From Saccharomycopsis crataegensis (taxonomy: Eukaryota; Ascomycota; Saccharomycetes; Ascoideales; Saccharomycopsidaceae), in the NCBI RefSeq assembly GCF_037102585.1, contig NW_027043819.1, positions 1,798,001 through 1,862,000 on the forward strand: a stretch of 64,000 nucleotides of DNA, in the 5' to 3' direction. Numbering within the stretch: position 1 is the first letter of the stretch; every line of letters begins with the position of its first letter. Below are positions 41,074 to 52,271 of this stretch, piece after piece. The translations under genes and the position numbers were made by a program. The notes beneath the pieces are model-generated. The model was not told the DNA's origin. It made no database searches and worked only from the letters and a program-made list of their open reading frames with translations.

Positions 41074-42780
41074 AATAATCGTAATCTAATAATAGATCAT
41101 CAATAATTAATCCACACTACTACAATTAGTTTACTCTCTCTTCTACAATTATCATACCAATCTAAGAATAGACCATCACAGCAGTGATGCTACAGTAAAA
41201 AACATTTCTTCCACAATTACAATTACAATCATAATAATAAGCGCGCATGTCATGTGTTTTATTGTAACATAGGATTTCCGCCCAAGACGGTTGTTGCTAA
41301 AAATAAAATAAAAAAAAATTGCTGCTTTGGGCAAATTGGAATCCTGCTATTGGATAAATTGAAGGTGCCACTTTTGACAAACAGCCTTCCTTCAATAACA
41401 ACATCAACTGTAATAAAGAAAAAGAAAAAAAAAAAGAAAACTCATAAACATTATTATGATGATTGATTCTTCATCATTTATTGACTTCTAATTGTATTGT
41501 CCGTATAGATGTTTTGAACACACTCTATCTATCATCAATCATTCATAGCTATTTATCATCAATTGTAAAGAATCTCAGAGAGTCCAATAAAAGAAAAATA
41601 CATCACGTCAACAATCAATAATATCCAGATACATACAAGTACAAAATCAAAACACTAACAAAAAGACGATTAGTTTCTTTTATTCTTTTTAACACCCATC
41701 AATAACCATATTGATAACTCTTAAAAAATAATAAAAAAAAAAAAAAAAGAACGACACAAAGAAAATTAAATTTCTTCCTTTTCTTCACACTTCATTCAAT
41801 CTTCTTTCTTCTCAAAACTACCCAAGAGAATGTTTTTAATATATCTCAAAGATGAATTAAAGAAAAATATAAATCAAAAATTATGAGACCCATCAACCCG
41901 TAGTATAGAAATACTACAAGAAGTGGTATCTATGTTTTGATACGCTGTGCAATGTAAACAAAACTAGACAGCCATAACGAGCTACTTGATCCCCGATGAC
42001 TTCCCAAGGTAAGTATGAAGAAAAGGAAAAAAATTCAAGACGGCTGAATAAGAGTAAAAACACTGGCGATTTCCCAGTATTTATAGCTGGCAAAAATTTT
42101 TTTTTTTTTTTTCTTATTCCATCACCCGGAAGTGGCACGTGGTTTTTCATCTCTCTCTCTCTCTCTCTTTCTCTACATATACATATATATATATATAGAC
42201 CCTCCACATTCCTGTAAGTTTGCAGAAGATTACAATCATTATTACAACTGTTGTGCCTTGAATAATGATCTGTTTAAAACAGCTCTTCATACAGGTCGAA
42301 GCTACAGCTCATAGTAAACCTTTCATGACTTGAAAGTTCCATCCTCGTCACAATAGGATTTTCATATAATACAAATCTCCTATATATATATAGATATATA
42401 AAGTGTATGATACCTTGAAAAAAAAAAGCAGAAGGAGGAGTAAATATAGGTCATAAATTGTGGTTTGAAAGGAATAATAAAAATAAATAAATAAATAAAT
42501 AACAATAATGTATGGTAGCGTGAAATGAGATACACACGCTTGGGTATATTTCGAAAATCACAATTGGAACTTCTTCAAGAGGAAAACAAAAACTAAAACT
42601 AAAACTAAAACAAAACAAAATACAATAAAATGAAAAACTTATAAAGATTGGAGTAGAATAAAAAAAACAAAAAACGAATAAGAGCAATAATAAGCAATCA
42701 AAATATATATATATATATATAAAAAAAAAAACACAAAGTAAATCTCAATAAATGAATAAATAAATAAAAGCATTCACATA

Positions 42781-45700
42781 TCAAACAAACTCTTTGCGAG
42801 CAATGATTTTCGCTCTACCACTAGAGTTTCGTTTCTTTGACTTGCCAGTTAACGATCTTCTGGTAGTTGGAGCTGCCGCAACGTTCCCACTTGAAGATGG
42901 GTCAGAAGGAGACATCAATCCTTCATTATATGAGCTAATAGTTTTACTGGAAGAGCTTCGAGACATCACGCTGGTCTTTGGTTGAGGGATCCATGAAGAT
43001 CTCTTATCCGAGCCTTTCTTCAACTTCTTAATTCTCTCCATGGTCTTCATACTTTCTTCGTCCAAACTGGAATCAGCACCAACGGGTTCTGGATGATGTT
43101 GTACATCGAAATTCAAACTCTCGGGACTTCTAATCCTACTAACTTGTGATGCAGGAATTGGCACTAACGAGCTTTTCTTGGTCAGCGACGTAGCACTGGT
43201 AATCGAGCCATTTCTCGAAAGAATCTTCCCAAATTGTTGTTGGGGTTGATCTTCGTTTATGGAAATATCATTGGCACTACTATCGTTCTCAAAGCTACTA
43301 GAGTTTGGGCTCGAGATATTGAATCTTCTATAAGCTTTTGACGATACCCCACTACTCCCATTATTAACTTTGGCCACCGGCAATCTCGAAATCGACGATC
43401 TTGGAGAATGCAAAGAGTTTCTGATTGTTGATGTTCGTTGATCAAAGGTAAACGTGCTTCTATTGCCGCTATGGTTGTTACTAGCACTAGAACTGGCTTC
43501 AGAAATTGGCGATTTGATTTCTTCGGTGGACTTCAAAGTTTGCTGTAAATCATCCAAGGTCAAACTATCCAATTGATCCAAAATATTATGGTCTAATTGA
43601 TTTGCCCCACTGTGTTGGCCATTGCCCAATCTGCGCAACGCTTCTAATCTTCCATTTTCAATAGCGGATAGATTGGATTCCATCAGAATTTCCGATTGAA
43701 TCTTCACATCACCATATGATCCACGATGCATAATTGGCGAGGTATCATCACTGGTTAAAACCACTTTGCCATTTTTCCCGATCCTTTGAGTTTTTTGAGT
43801 CAATGGGCTGTCAAAACTTTCGTCAATAGAATCATCAAAATACCTACTATCCTCATCGGCAACGCTTTCCACGGTGCTCAAGACTTTGAAATCTCTATTG
43901 ACCCCTAACAATCCCATTCTTGGGGTAATCCCATTAAATTGATTGCTTTTCATCATTCTTGGGGATACCATCAGTTGATGATGATGGCTTGTCTTCAGAT
44001 CTTGCTTCGATTCTTGGTGAAAGCCTTGTTTTTGTTGCTTTTTCTCTGGAGAAGTAGGAGTTCCTTCCACTAAAACTGGCTGAAGGTTCATTTTCCCAAT
44101 TAACAACGAGCCTGTAATTGACCTTCTTTGAAGATGACGTTTCCCAGTTTCAGGAGTGGATTCGGCATGATGACCACTCAAGTTATTGGCAAGCGAATTG
44201 AATCCTAAACCAAAGGTCCTTGTCTCATTATTATTATTATCATTATCATTATTATCATTATTATTATTGTGACCTTGATCATGTTTATTATCGTTAATGG
44301 CATCAATGTTGTTGAAAAGAGGAGAAATTGGATTCGTGACCGATATTGGTGATACCACTGCCTCTTGGTTATTGAGAAGATATGGACTAGCAATGGAACT
44401 GCTTAGTTGATTCATAGTATTGCTACGACTAAGACTGAATGATCTCGCCTGGAATTCTGTTTCACTATTTGGAGACACGACTGTTCCAATAGACATCCTT
44501 CTATTTATTGCAAAATCCTTTTTGACAAACTTATCTTGTGATACCCCCGACAGAGTTCGGTTATGGTTTTGAGGAATGATTGATGATGATGGCACCAGTG
44601 GGCCACTAACGGTGTTTCTCTTTGACCTGAGTCTCAAAACTCGAGGCTGTGAATGGTCATGGACGGAACTACTACTACTATGATGATGATGATGATGATT
44701 ATTATTATTGTTGTGGTTGATGCTGTGGTTGTTGGTATTGCCCACAAGGTTCATTAATGATTGAGGTCTCTTATTTCTACTTTCTTCAACCCCAAACCAT
44801 TCACTTAGGAACTCTTTTGGCAACTTGTGGTAAATTCTGTTATTCCATCTACTAAGAACTAATTCCTTAAAACTGTTCTTTAGTGATTCATTTTCAATTA
44901 ACGAATGGTCAAATGCTTTTTGAATGATCGTGATATCTCGATTAAGTTCTTTCAAATCATTTTCCAATTCGATCGGCACGATCGCGTGTTTATCAATGTT
45001 TCCGAAATTCTCATCCAGTAATATCCCCAAAGTTTGCAAATCTTTTATGGTTTCAGAAAGATGCTTGTCAGTGACAAAGGTGAAATATTCAAAAGTTTCC
45101 ATCCATTTTTTCTCCACCAATTCAAATTTCAAATCATCCAAATCATTGATTAAGAACACGAATTTTTCCTCGATGGAATCAAACTTTATGTTCAAGTTTT
45201 CTATTGATGACGGGTAAAATTCCTCGATTTCTTCTTGCTGCGAGTAGTTTTGGATTTGTGGTTTGATATAATCGATAGATGCCTTGATTGGATCGATGGA
45301 GGCCTTCAATTTCGATAAGTGGGCGTATAATTCACGTTCTGAATCATCAAATATCGGGTATCTAGCGTTTGTTTCCAGAAAACTTTGCATCATTCCTGGA
45401 TTTGCTAGATCGACAATCGATGATGATCTCATCCCCGCAGATTTCCTCTTGCTGGCTATTTCGTGCAAATTATCAACGATCTTATTAATCTTCTCCCCAA
45501 GTTGAAACATATCATACTGATTGATTTCCTTCACTTGCAAAGAGAATTTCACTTCGTGGGTCCGGAAAGAATCTTTCAAACAATTTTCAATTTCGTCATT
45601 GACAGAATCAAGGATCTGATAATACAATTCATGATATTGAATGGCAATATCCAATCTTTTCTTGTAGCCGATCAAGTATTGCTTGACCCTGAGAGACAAA

Positions 45701-46449
45701 TCACTAATTTCGTCAAAATTGCCCAATAAATGTAAGTACTCTTGCTTTTTCTTTTCACAATTATGGCCCCCTGGGGCTTGTTCTACTCCGTATTCGTCAA
45801 ACGACAGCAGCACACTATTATTGATCTCGTCAAAGAATTCGTCATCGTTGGTGGTTTCGTCGATTTTGCTCTCGATGATATGCAATAATTGCGAAATGAT
45901 CAGATCAATCCCATCGACATTCTTCGATATCTGAGAAATCTCGGTTTTCCCCTCGAAGATCCACTCGATGTTATCATAATACTTATTCAATGGGGAATTG
46001 TTATTGGCAATGGTATCCAAATTCTCCAACAACAAGATCAACTCGTTGAGATAACTGGAAATATCGAGAATCGAATTGTTTATTTTGATCAAATCGTAAT
46101 GTAACAAAGTATGTGCCTGTTCTATCGATTTGATATTGATCAACTCGTCGAAAAACGAGAAAGAGGGGCAAGTTTTCAAAATATCCGATAACAACAACGA
46201 ATCTAAATGGAAATCCTGAATATAAACCTCGTCGCCTGCTCCTCCTCCACTGTATATTTGCCCGCCACCACTGCCGTATCTTTGACTATCAATGGTTCCT
46301 ATCCCACTAACTTGATCAAATATGTGATGAGAATTGATATCATAATACTCGTTTCGATGACTGCTTCCCCCAGTGAACACCGAGACCTTGTCAGCCATAT
46401 GATTCACTGAGTCCTGGTCCGATGCTTGATATGCTTGATACTGGTGCAT
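42781..46449 (-). CDS. KAR9: Kar9-like spindle-orientation adaptor
   Basis: Probable Kar9, which links the EB1 protein Bim1 on astral microtubules to myosin V and so orients the mitotic spindle, and acts in karyogamy. From the first ATG (46449) the product has 1222 residues; the frame extends three codons further, only to TTG. The helical N-terminal domain (about 80-560) carries the family block LSDILKTCPSFSFFDELINI and many spectrin-like helices. The C-terminal half is basic and Ser-rich with EB1-binding SxIP-type motifs: RSSISRLPVAK near 1020 and SSWIPQPK near 1150, flanked by Arg/Lys/Ser. Low-complexity Asn/His runs lie near 590 and 740. Yeast Kar9 is 644 residues, so this copy is about twice as long, chiefly in the disordered part. 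A minimal upstream ORF precedes the start (see findings). Confidence 0.82.
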   Translation of the reverse strand: MHQYQAYQASDQDSVNHMADKVSVFTGGSSHRNEYYDINSHHIFDQVSGIGTIDSQRYGSGGGQIYSGGGAGDEVYIQDFHLDSLLLSDILKTCPSFSFFDELINIKSIEQAHTLLHYDLIKINNSILDISSYLNELILLLENLDTIANNNSPLNKYYDNIEWIFEGKTEISQISKNVDGIDLIISQLLHIIESKIDETTNDDEFFDEINNSVLLSFDEYGVEQAPGGHNCEKKKQEYLHLLGNFDEISDLSLRVKQYLIGYKKRLDIAIQYHELYYQILDSVNDEIENCLKDSFRTHEVKFSLQVKEINQYDMFQLGEKINKIVDNLHEIASKRKSAGMRSSSIVDLANPGMMQSFLETNARYPIFDDSERELYAHLSKLKASIDPIKASIDYIKPQIQNYSQQEEIEEFYPSSIENLNIKFDSIEEKFVFLINDLDDLKFELVEKKWMETFEYFTFVTDKHLSETIKDLQTLGILLDENFGNIDKHAIVPIELENDLKELNRDITIIQKAFDHSLIENESLKNSFKELVLSRWNNRIYHKLPKEFLSEWFGVEESRNKRPQSLMNLVGNTNNHSINHNNNNNHHHHHHSSSSSVHDHSQPRVLRLRSKRNTVSGPLVPSSSIIPQNHNRTLSGVSQDKFVKKDFAINRRMSIGTVVSPNSETEFQARSFSLSRSNTMNQLSSSIASPYLLNNQEAVVSPISVTNPISPLFNNIDAINDNKHDQGHNNNNDNNDNDNNNNETRTFGLGFNSLANNLSGHHAESTPETGKRHLQRRSITGSLLIGKMNLQPVLVEGTPTSPEKKQQKQGFHQESKQDLKTSHHHQLMVSPRMMKSNQFNGITPRMGLLGVNRDFKVLSTVESVADEDSRYFDDSIDESFDSPLTQKTQRIGKNGKVVLTSDDTSPIMHRGSYGDVKIQSEILMESNLSAIENGRLEALRRLGNGQHSGANQLDHNILDQLDSLTLDDLQQTLKSTEEIKSPISEASSSASNNHSGNRSTFTFDQRTSTIRNSLHSPRSSISRLPVAKVNNGSSGVSSKAYRRFNISSPNSSSFENDSSANDISINEDQPQQQFGKILSRNGSITSATSLTKKSSLVPIPASQVSRIRSPESLNFDVQHHPEPVGADSSLDEESMKTMERIKKLKKGSDKRSSWIPQPKTSVMSRSSSSKTISSYNEGLMSPSDPSSSGNVAAAPTTRRSLTGKSKKRNSSGRAKIIARKEFV

Positions 46450-47402
46450 TATTGTCAATTCATGGGGTGTTATTCTATGATTGTAAGGGCAATTTATTCG
46501 TTATTGATTATGTGGTACAATCAATCACTGGCTCAAATAATATATACACACACACACACACTCACTCACACTAGTTTGTCAGACCTTTGCAGCACTGCTA
46601 CTGTTTCTTCTTCTTCTTCTTCTTCTTCTTCTTCTTCTTCAGGTAATTGATTGATTGTGTGGGTTGATGTTAATACTTCAATTGATTGATTAGATCAAAC
46701 ACCAGTATTCTCAAAGAAAGAAAAAACGAAAAAAAAAAAAAAAAGGAGGAAAGAAAAAAGAATGACGAGAATTGCCAATTATATAGAGAGTAAACTGATA
46801 GTAAAATACCAATCCAAACGAGTGAATTGTATGTTATCTTGTGAGTTGAAATTGACCTGGCAGTTGTATTTATCCTGTATTATTTTTTTTTTTTTTTGAT
46901 TTTAGTTTTCAGTGCAAAACAAAACCTGCGTGGTGAAAGAAAAAAAAAAAAAATATGGTCGATGTGTCCTGTGTCCCTTAATTAATTAATTAATTTTCCC
47001 TTATCCCTTTTGACGTCGACTAATGGCAGGTTTTTTTTTTTTAAAAAAAAACTCCCGAAAACAAAATGTTACTTAATGGTGTATAATTATAATAATAGTA
47101 ATAGTCTTTTTTTTTATATTTTTTTTTATTTTTTTTTTATATTAGAACAGAATATTGATAAATTACAGGCACTTTTTAGTTGAAACAATTAAAAACAGAG
47201 CAAAACAGAGCAAAAAAAAAAAGATGATAAAAGATGGAAGGAAGGGGGGGGGGACAAAAAAAAAATGTCATTCACAAACATAAACAAAGAAGTAAAGCAT
47301 ATTCTCTCGTAAGCAAAGTAATAAAAAAAAAAAAAATAGAAGATAAAAAAAAGAAGAGGAAGAAGTGATGTGTCTATGTGTGTCAAAGGTATCTTCCGAT
47401 CT
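46450..47402. other. KAR9 upstream region and MNR2 3' flank
   Basis: Includes (CA)n at about 46552-46561, (TTC)n, several A- and T-runs between 46730 and 47350, and (TTAA)n at 46978-46994. No gene seen. Confidence 0.55.
46604..46640. repeat. (TTC)n microsatellite in KAR9 upstream region
   Basis: Twelve uninterrupted TTC units, about 155-190 bases upstream of the KAR9 start; GAA on the gene strand. Confidence 0.95.
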
Positions 47403-50111
47403 TTAAAAATTATATATCTTCACTGTAATGAAATACGTCGCCGCAGCAATACAAATCATTGAAATCAAAATACCAAGAAACCAAGTCAAACCTTCTTGAT
47501 CCTGTCCTGGAACAATCACATTCATCCCCCAGAGACCAGTAATCACATTCATTGGCAACACCAAAGTCCCCAAAATCGAAATCTTTCCCAAAACATCATT
47601 CATATCATTATTCACTTTGGTCATATCGATATTGATTTGTGCCAAGTAGTTGGAATGTGATCGGGCTAACAATTTCTCATAATGATTCAATGATTGAACC
47701 ATGGTAATGATATGATCCTGAATATCTCCCAAGTACATCCCAATTTCCGATCTTGGGGCAGCATCAAAGTTCTCATTACATCTCTTAGCAAGCCCCTTAA
47801 TGACATCCGCTTTGGACCCCAACAAACGGAGTAATGACATGATTCTTTTTCGAGATTCCCCGATTCTTCTCAACATATCACCTTTCCTTTGCCATTCAGC
47901 AGAAGATGTGGACAAATAAGAACTGGTAGAGGTGGTGGTCACAATACTAGACGTGATGGTTTTTGTTTCTGAATTATACAACGACAAATTATCATTCAAC
48001 CCTTCATCATCCGAATCTTCTGAATCACTTTCACCTGAATGAAGTTTTAGTATTGCATCTTCAAAAGCGTACACTTCTTCTTCAATGGTTTCAATCATTG
48101 GACCAAAAGCATCGGTAATATCATCAATCAAAGCATATGCAATCCAATCGGATGAAACTGTCAAGTAATCTTTTAATAATCTGGCTCTTCTTCTGACAGT
48201 GACAGGATGTGGGGTTGGGGAAAAATGGAACGTGATAACTCCCTCATGGAAAACTATAATATAAAAATTCAAAGGTTCAAGTTCTCTATATTTACTCTTC
48301 TGCCTTTTGATTTGTTGTTTCAAGTTAGTGATGGTCAGTTCCTTCTGTTTTTTTGTCATATTTTTTCCTCCGATTTCTGGACCTGCTTCTAACGACTCAT
48401 AATCATCATGATGGCTACGTGTTTCATAATCATTATTGCCTAAGCCACGGGAACCAAATACTTTACCAATGGCTTTTTTCAAATTCGAAAGCTTTGAAGC
48501 ATCAGCAGAATGTGAGCTATGAATTTCCTCAAGATTCAAACTTTCTAAGTTTGATAACTTCTCATTGAGTGCCCTACGTTTCAACCGTTCTTGAACAATA
48601 TCAAATGATCTGAAACATACAAAATAATAGTCCTTGAATAATTCCACCTTTTCACGCACCTCATTCAAGAATATATCTTCCGTGGTCAACGGATGGATTC
48701 CAAAGGCTTTACTTAATACCTTAATTTCTTCTTCTGTTGGATCTAAAACATCCAACCAAAAGGGAATAGGGTCCTCGGGCTCCACGGTAGTGCTATTAGT
48801 GGCGGACATCATTGGGGTGGCTAGTCCTACCCCATTATTATTACCAATACTCTTTGGGGTGGCCGTGCCTTCTTTATGACTGTCAGCGCTATCGTCAAAA
48901 TTAGCGATATTATTATGGGCTGTGCCAGCTGCATGTGGTGGGATTTTTAATCTCGCTTGTTTGGCATTGTTAAGTGGAGCATTGAGGTTTTCTTTTAGGA
49001 TTGGAGGAGGCAATTTTGCCTTTTGATACTGTGACACCACAAACAAGTCTCCAAAATTTTGACCGTCTTGCAAAAGTCCTGAAATCGAAGGAGAATGGAT
49101 TGTGGAATCTAAATTTGGACGGAAGTATGTGTATCTAAATTGCTGGAATTTCTTTTCCCCAATGACTGTTCCTGGTCCAATTCCATTGTCATTGATATTT
49201 GCACCATTATTTTTCAGATACTTCGCAGCATTTTCAAGATCATGATTATGTAAATAGTTTTTCAAATTCTGTCTGGTAGATTTATCCCAAGGACTGAATC
49301 TTGGAGGTCTGAGCCTTCCCTGGATGGCTTCCGTTTCGTTAATTTTCCTGGTAGCTAGTGACGGGACGGCCATAGATGAAGGATTATCAATTTTACTGAT
49401 TAAAGGGTATTGGAAGCCTACCGCCTTCAAAGAATGCTCCTCATCATCCACTGTCGAGTAATCAATATCAGCTTCTCCTGTGGCAAACAGGACATTGTGT
49501 TTGTTGGCCTCAGCAATTGCCAAATTTTCCCGCATCTCTTCTTCATAAAAATCTTGCAACACTTGCAAATCTGGCCAATTTTTGGTGGTCGAGGACGAAT
49601 CAGCATTCAATGGCAAGCAAACGTCGTCAAGAGAAGAATCGTCTGAATCGTTATCTGAGGAACTTGGATGCGAATCATCAAACTCGAAATTACTATCCAG
49701 GAGATTCTCTGGGTCCGAATGGAAACGTAGCCCGTCCAACAACGATGATGTCTGTTGGTTACTGGTAAAACTAAATCTTTTTCTAAAGACGTTTCCAGCA
49801 CCACTATTACCCGAGACACCATTTCTTTGGTTCACTGAGTTGCTTACTGCACCATATTGATTTGGTAGGCTGAATCTTCCATTGGCAAAATCACGGCTAG
49901 TGGTGTCGTGTGATGGAAGTAGCTGGTCTCTTTCATATGGGGTATTTTTGAACTCACGGGATTTCGATGGTTTTCCTCCTTTCTCTTTTCCTCTTCTTCT
50001 TCTAGAATTATCCTCGTGTTGCTCATTATACAATTCTTCACCGTTTCGATTATGATGGTGGTGCTTGCTGGGAATCAAAAATGCTTGCGACTGGCTCTTT
50101 GGTGATGTCAT
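47403..50111 (-). CDS. MNR2: Mnr2-type vacuolar CorA magnesium transporter
   Basis: CorA/Alr family Mg2+ channel; yeast Mnr2 sits in the vacuole membrane and releases stored magnesium. The 902-residue protein has a long disordered N-terminus, then the CorA cytosolic domain (about 440-820) and two C-terminal membrane helices with the selectivity motif Gly862-Met863-Asn864 in ITGLWGMNV. Features that pick Mnr2 over Alr1/Alr2: the N-terminal block SSLDDVCLPLN and ENLAIAEAN region, RLRPPRFSPWD, FRYTYFRPNLDSTIHSPSISGLLQ, and the C-terminal stretch SRSHSNYLAQINIDMTKVNNDM-like segment, all matching the yeast Mnr2 pattern. The protein is close in length to yeast Mnr2 (969). The start ATG is at 50111; the gene is divergent from the aldo-keto reductase. 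Confidence 0.95.
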   Translation of the reverse strand: MTSPKSQSQAFLIPSKHHHHNRNGEELYNEQHEDNSRRRRGKEKGGKPSKSREFKNTPYERDQLLPSHDTTSRDFANGRFSLPNQYGAVSNSVNQRNGVSGNSGAGNVFRKRFSFTSNQQTSSLLDGLRFHSDPENLLDSNFEFDDSHPSSSDNDSDDSSLDDVCLPLNADSSSTTKNWPDLQVLQDFYEEEMRENLAIAEANKHNVLFATGEADIDYSTVDDEEHSLKAVGFQYPLISKIDNPSSMAVPSLATRKINETEAIQGRLRPPRFSPWDKSTRQNLKNYLHNHDLENAAKYLKNNGANINDNGIGPGTVIGEKKFQQFRYTYFRPNLDSTIHSPSISGLLQDGQNFGDLFVVSQYQKAKLPPPILKENLNAPLNNAKQARLKIPPHAAGTAHNNIANFDDSADSHKEGTATPKSIGNNNGVGLATPMMSATNSTTVEPEDPIPFWLDVLDPTEEEIKVLSKAFGIHPLTTEDIFLNEVREKVELFKDYYFVCFRSFDIVQERLKRRALNEKLSNLESLNLEEIHSSHSADASKLSNLKKAIGKVFGSRGLGNNDYETRSHHDDYESLEAGPEIGGKNMTKKQKELTITNLKQQIKRQKSKYRELEPLNFYIIVFHEGVITFHFSPTPHPVTVRRRARLLKDYLTVSSDWIAYALIDDITDAFGPMIETIEEEVYAFEDAILKLHSGESDSEDSDDEGLNDNLSLYNSETKTITSSIVTTTSTSSYLSTSSAEWQRKGDMLRRIGESRKRIMSLLRLLGSKADVIKGLAKRCNENFDAAPRSEIGMYLGDIQDHIITMVQSLNHYEKLLARSHSNYLAQINIDMTKVNNDMNDVLGKISILGTLVLPMNVITGLWGMNVIVPGQDQEGLTWFLGILISMICIAAATYFITVKIYNF

Positions 50112-50935
50112 GTTGGCTGGAGGTCTATAAGAGTAAGTTGGATGGAAAAATTCACAATAGTATTCTAATTCAAAAGAAAGATGAATAAGAGATTTTTATA
50201 GTGTATTTGAAGTTTTTGTTTTTTTTTTTGGTCTGACTGGCAATTATTATTGTTATTATTATTATTCTCTTATGATGGGGGACAAGACCGAAGGAAGGAT
50301 AGCAGCCATCAACTAATTCTGAGCAAGCATATCAACGGCCACAAATACAAGCGAAGAAAGTCGAAAGTATTGGTTGGTTGGAAGGTCGAACAGAGTATTA
50401 ATACTGCTATTAAATGGTCACTTGGAATATGCTGTTTGGTTGGCGGCGGGTATTCTTATGATTATGGCGTGAGAGTGGTGGCAATCGCAGCGATGTTAAG
50501 AAGATTTTTTTTTTTGCCGTTGTTTTTACCTGGGATGTAATGGGGGTCCTGCACACCTGCTTATCTCACGAAATAGGCGATGATTCTTGGGATAAGCCAT
50601 CGGTGGTAGGACAGGACATCGCCATTGCCAGTGAAAGCGATGTGGTGACGGTACTGTATATATATTGGCCAGTGTTCTGGAGAATGCCAACCATCACCCA
50701 GCACTAGCAAACGTTGCCGCGTAATTACAAGTAGATAAGGAATAAATCCCCCCCACGGAAACTGCCCAAAACAGCATGAAAAAACGGGATAACGAAAAAA
50801 AAAAAAAAATTATAAAATGGTGATTCATCTTCTCTTATTCAACTCTTCTTCGGATTCTTTCTTATCTCGATCTACCGATTCTTCTTAATAAACATCACAG
50901 ATAATTAATAAAACATCACAGATAATTAATAAAGC
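50112..50935. other. Divergent promoter region MNR2 / aldo-keto reductase
   Basis: 824 bases with a T-run at 50220-50229, (TTA)n near 50243-50268, an A-run at 50796-50809, a TATA-like stretch at 50657-50665 and a tandem duplication next to the reductase start (listed separately). No gene seen. Confidence 0.55.
50890..50931. repeat. Perfect 21-base tandem duplication abutting a start codon
   Basis: Two identical copies of a 21-base unit beginning AAACATCACAG (50890-50910 and 50911-50931), ending four bases before the ATG of the aldo-keto reductase. It forms most of the proximal 5' leader. Confidence 0.95.
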
Positions 50936-51835
50936 ATGAGCAAAATCGAATATTGGCCATTGTCTAACGGTGTCAAGGTCCCAGCCATTGGGTTTGGGGT
51001 TGGCAGTGCCTGGAGAGTCCAGAAACAACAATATGATCCTGATTATATCATGCCGGAACTCGTTGAAAGTATCGAGCATGCCATCGATGCCGGATACGAC
51101 CATATTGACAGTGCTGAGATCTATTTGACCAGAAAAGAGTTACACATCGGCTTGACCAACAAGAAAGTCGACAGATCCAAGATCTTCCTCACCGATAAGC
51201 ATTTCTGTGGCACTGATAGGTTGCCAACTTTCACCAGCAGTCCTTACGAATCACTCGAGATTTCTTTGAAGGATTTGCAAACCGAGTACATTGATTTGTA
51301 TCTTTTGCACTCTTCCAATGTTAACTACGGGGAAAGAAAGTACTTGACCAACGAAGAACAATGGAAGCACATGGAACAGGCTTACAAAGAAGGTAAGGCG
51401 AGGGCCATTGGGGTTTCTAACTATTCTGCCGAATCCATTGAAAAACTCTTGAAAGTCGCCGAGATCAAACCTCAAGCTTTGCAAATCGAGTTCCATGCCA
51501 TGTGCCAAGAAAAGACTCCTAAAATTATGGAGTTTTGCAAAGAACACAAGATCCAAGTGTTTGCTTACGCCCCATTGGCCCCACTTACTCTTGTTAAGGA
51601 AAAGACTCCTTTGGGCGAGTTCGTCAGTGAGTTGGCCACCAAATACGGCAAAACCGAGGCCCAAATCTATCTCAGATGGGTGTCACAATCTGGCGTTGTC
51701 CCAATTACTACCTCTGGTAAAGTCCAAAGATTAAAGGATGCAAGAGACATTTACTCTTTCAAACTTGAAAGTGAAGACTACGAGAAAATTAAACAACTTG
51801 GTAAAGAACAAGCGGAAACTTTCTACAAGTGGTAA
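50936..51835 (+). CDS. NADPH-dependent aldo-keto reductase (YDL124W-like)
   Basis: Cytosolic aldo-keto reductase with the full catalytic tetrad: Asp58 and Tyr63 in HIDSAEIYL, Lys88 in FLTDKHF, and His125 in DLYLLHSSN. Further family signatures are the N-terminal LSNGVKVPAIGFG, GVSNYSAESIEKLL, QIEFHAMCQEKTP and the coenzyme-binding end region VVPITTSGKVQRLKDA. The 299-residue length and the SAEIY and VVPITTSGK details resemble yeast YDL124W, an NADPH-dependent alpha-keto amide/ester reductase, more than Gre3 or Gcy1/Ypr1. Substrate is not predictable from sequence. Codon choice is strongly biased (few CTG or rare codons), suggesting high expression. The start is the first ATG after a duplicated 21-base leader. 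Confidence 0.88.
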   Translation: MSKIEYWPLSNGVKVPAIGFGVGSAWRVQKQQYDPDYIMPELVESIEHAIDAGYDHIDSAEIYLTRKELHIGLTNKKVDRSKIFLTDKHFCGTDRLPTFTSSPYESLEISLKDLQTEYIDLYLLHSSNVNYGERKYLTNEEQWKHMEQAYKEGKARAIGVSNYSAESIEKLLKVAEIKPQALQIEFHAMCQEKTPKIMEFCKEHKIQVFAYAPLAPLTLVKEKTPLGEFVSELATKYGKTEAQIYLRWVSQSGVVPITTSGKVQRLKDARDIYSFKLESEDYEKIKQLGKEQAETFYKW

Positions 51836-52271
51836 GGTAGCAACTGTATTGCTTTGTCCTAATAGACTTTAGAAAAAATTTGAGCAAAATTAAACTGTAT
51901 TGGATTAAAAAAGTCCGAATTGAACATATTCTATTTTCTTAATAAAACTACTTTCTGCTTATATATGCATGATTTAAATTATCATATAATGGTTAGCCAA
52001 AGCAACCCCTTTCTTTCTTATTATGATTGAAATTGTTGGTTTGGAGGACTTGTAGTAAAATAACAATAATGTTAGCATCGGGGGGCTGCATAACCTTTTT
52101 TTTTTTTTTTTTCTTGTATAACAAAGTATAGTTGAAATAATTCTCGGCTACTATATTACGAAATAATAAAATTCTGCGTAGCTGTTATCTTAATTGTGTT
52201 AAAGCTTTGTTTTGCGTTTGTTTTTTTTTAATTAAAGAAGATCCAACAAATAGAGAAAGTATATCGTTACA
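51836..52271. other. Spacer, aldo-keto reductase to PRP18
   Basis: 436 bases, with a T-run at 52098-52112. No gene seen. Confidence 0.55.

Larger units (their letters stand above)
38193..42780. other. 4.6-kb gene-free region with regulatory and RNA-like features
   Basis: No convincing protein gene on either strand. Contains a GC-rich island (38640-39020), a ~200-base stretch open on both strands (39130-39330), a CRE-like site, a hairpin-rich stretch (40100-40320, see findings), a T-run at 40376-40395, and many microsatellites. It lies upstream of the cysteine-rich gene and downstream of KAR9, so it could be a very long promoter, hold non-coding RNA genes, or both. Confidence 0.5.
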
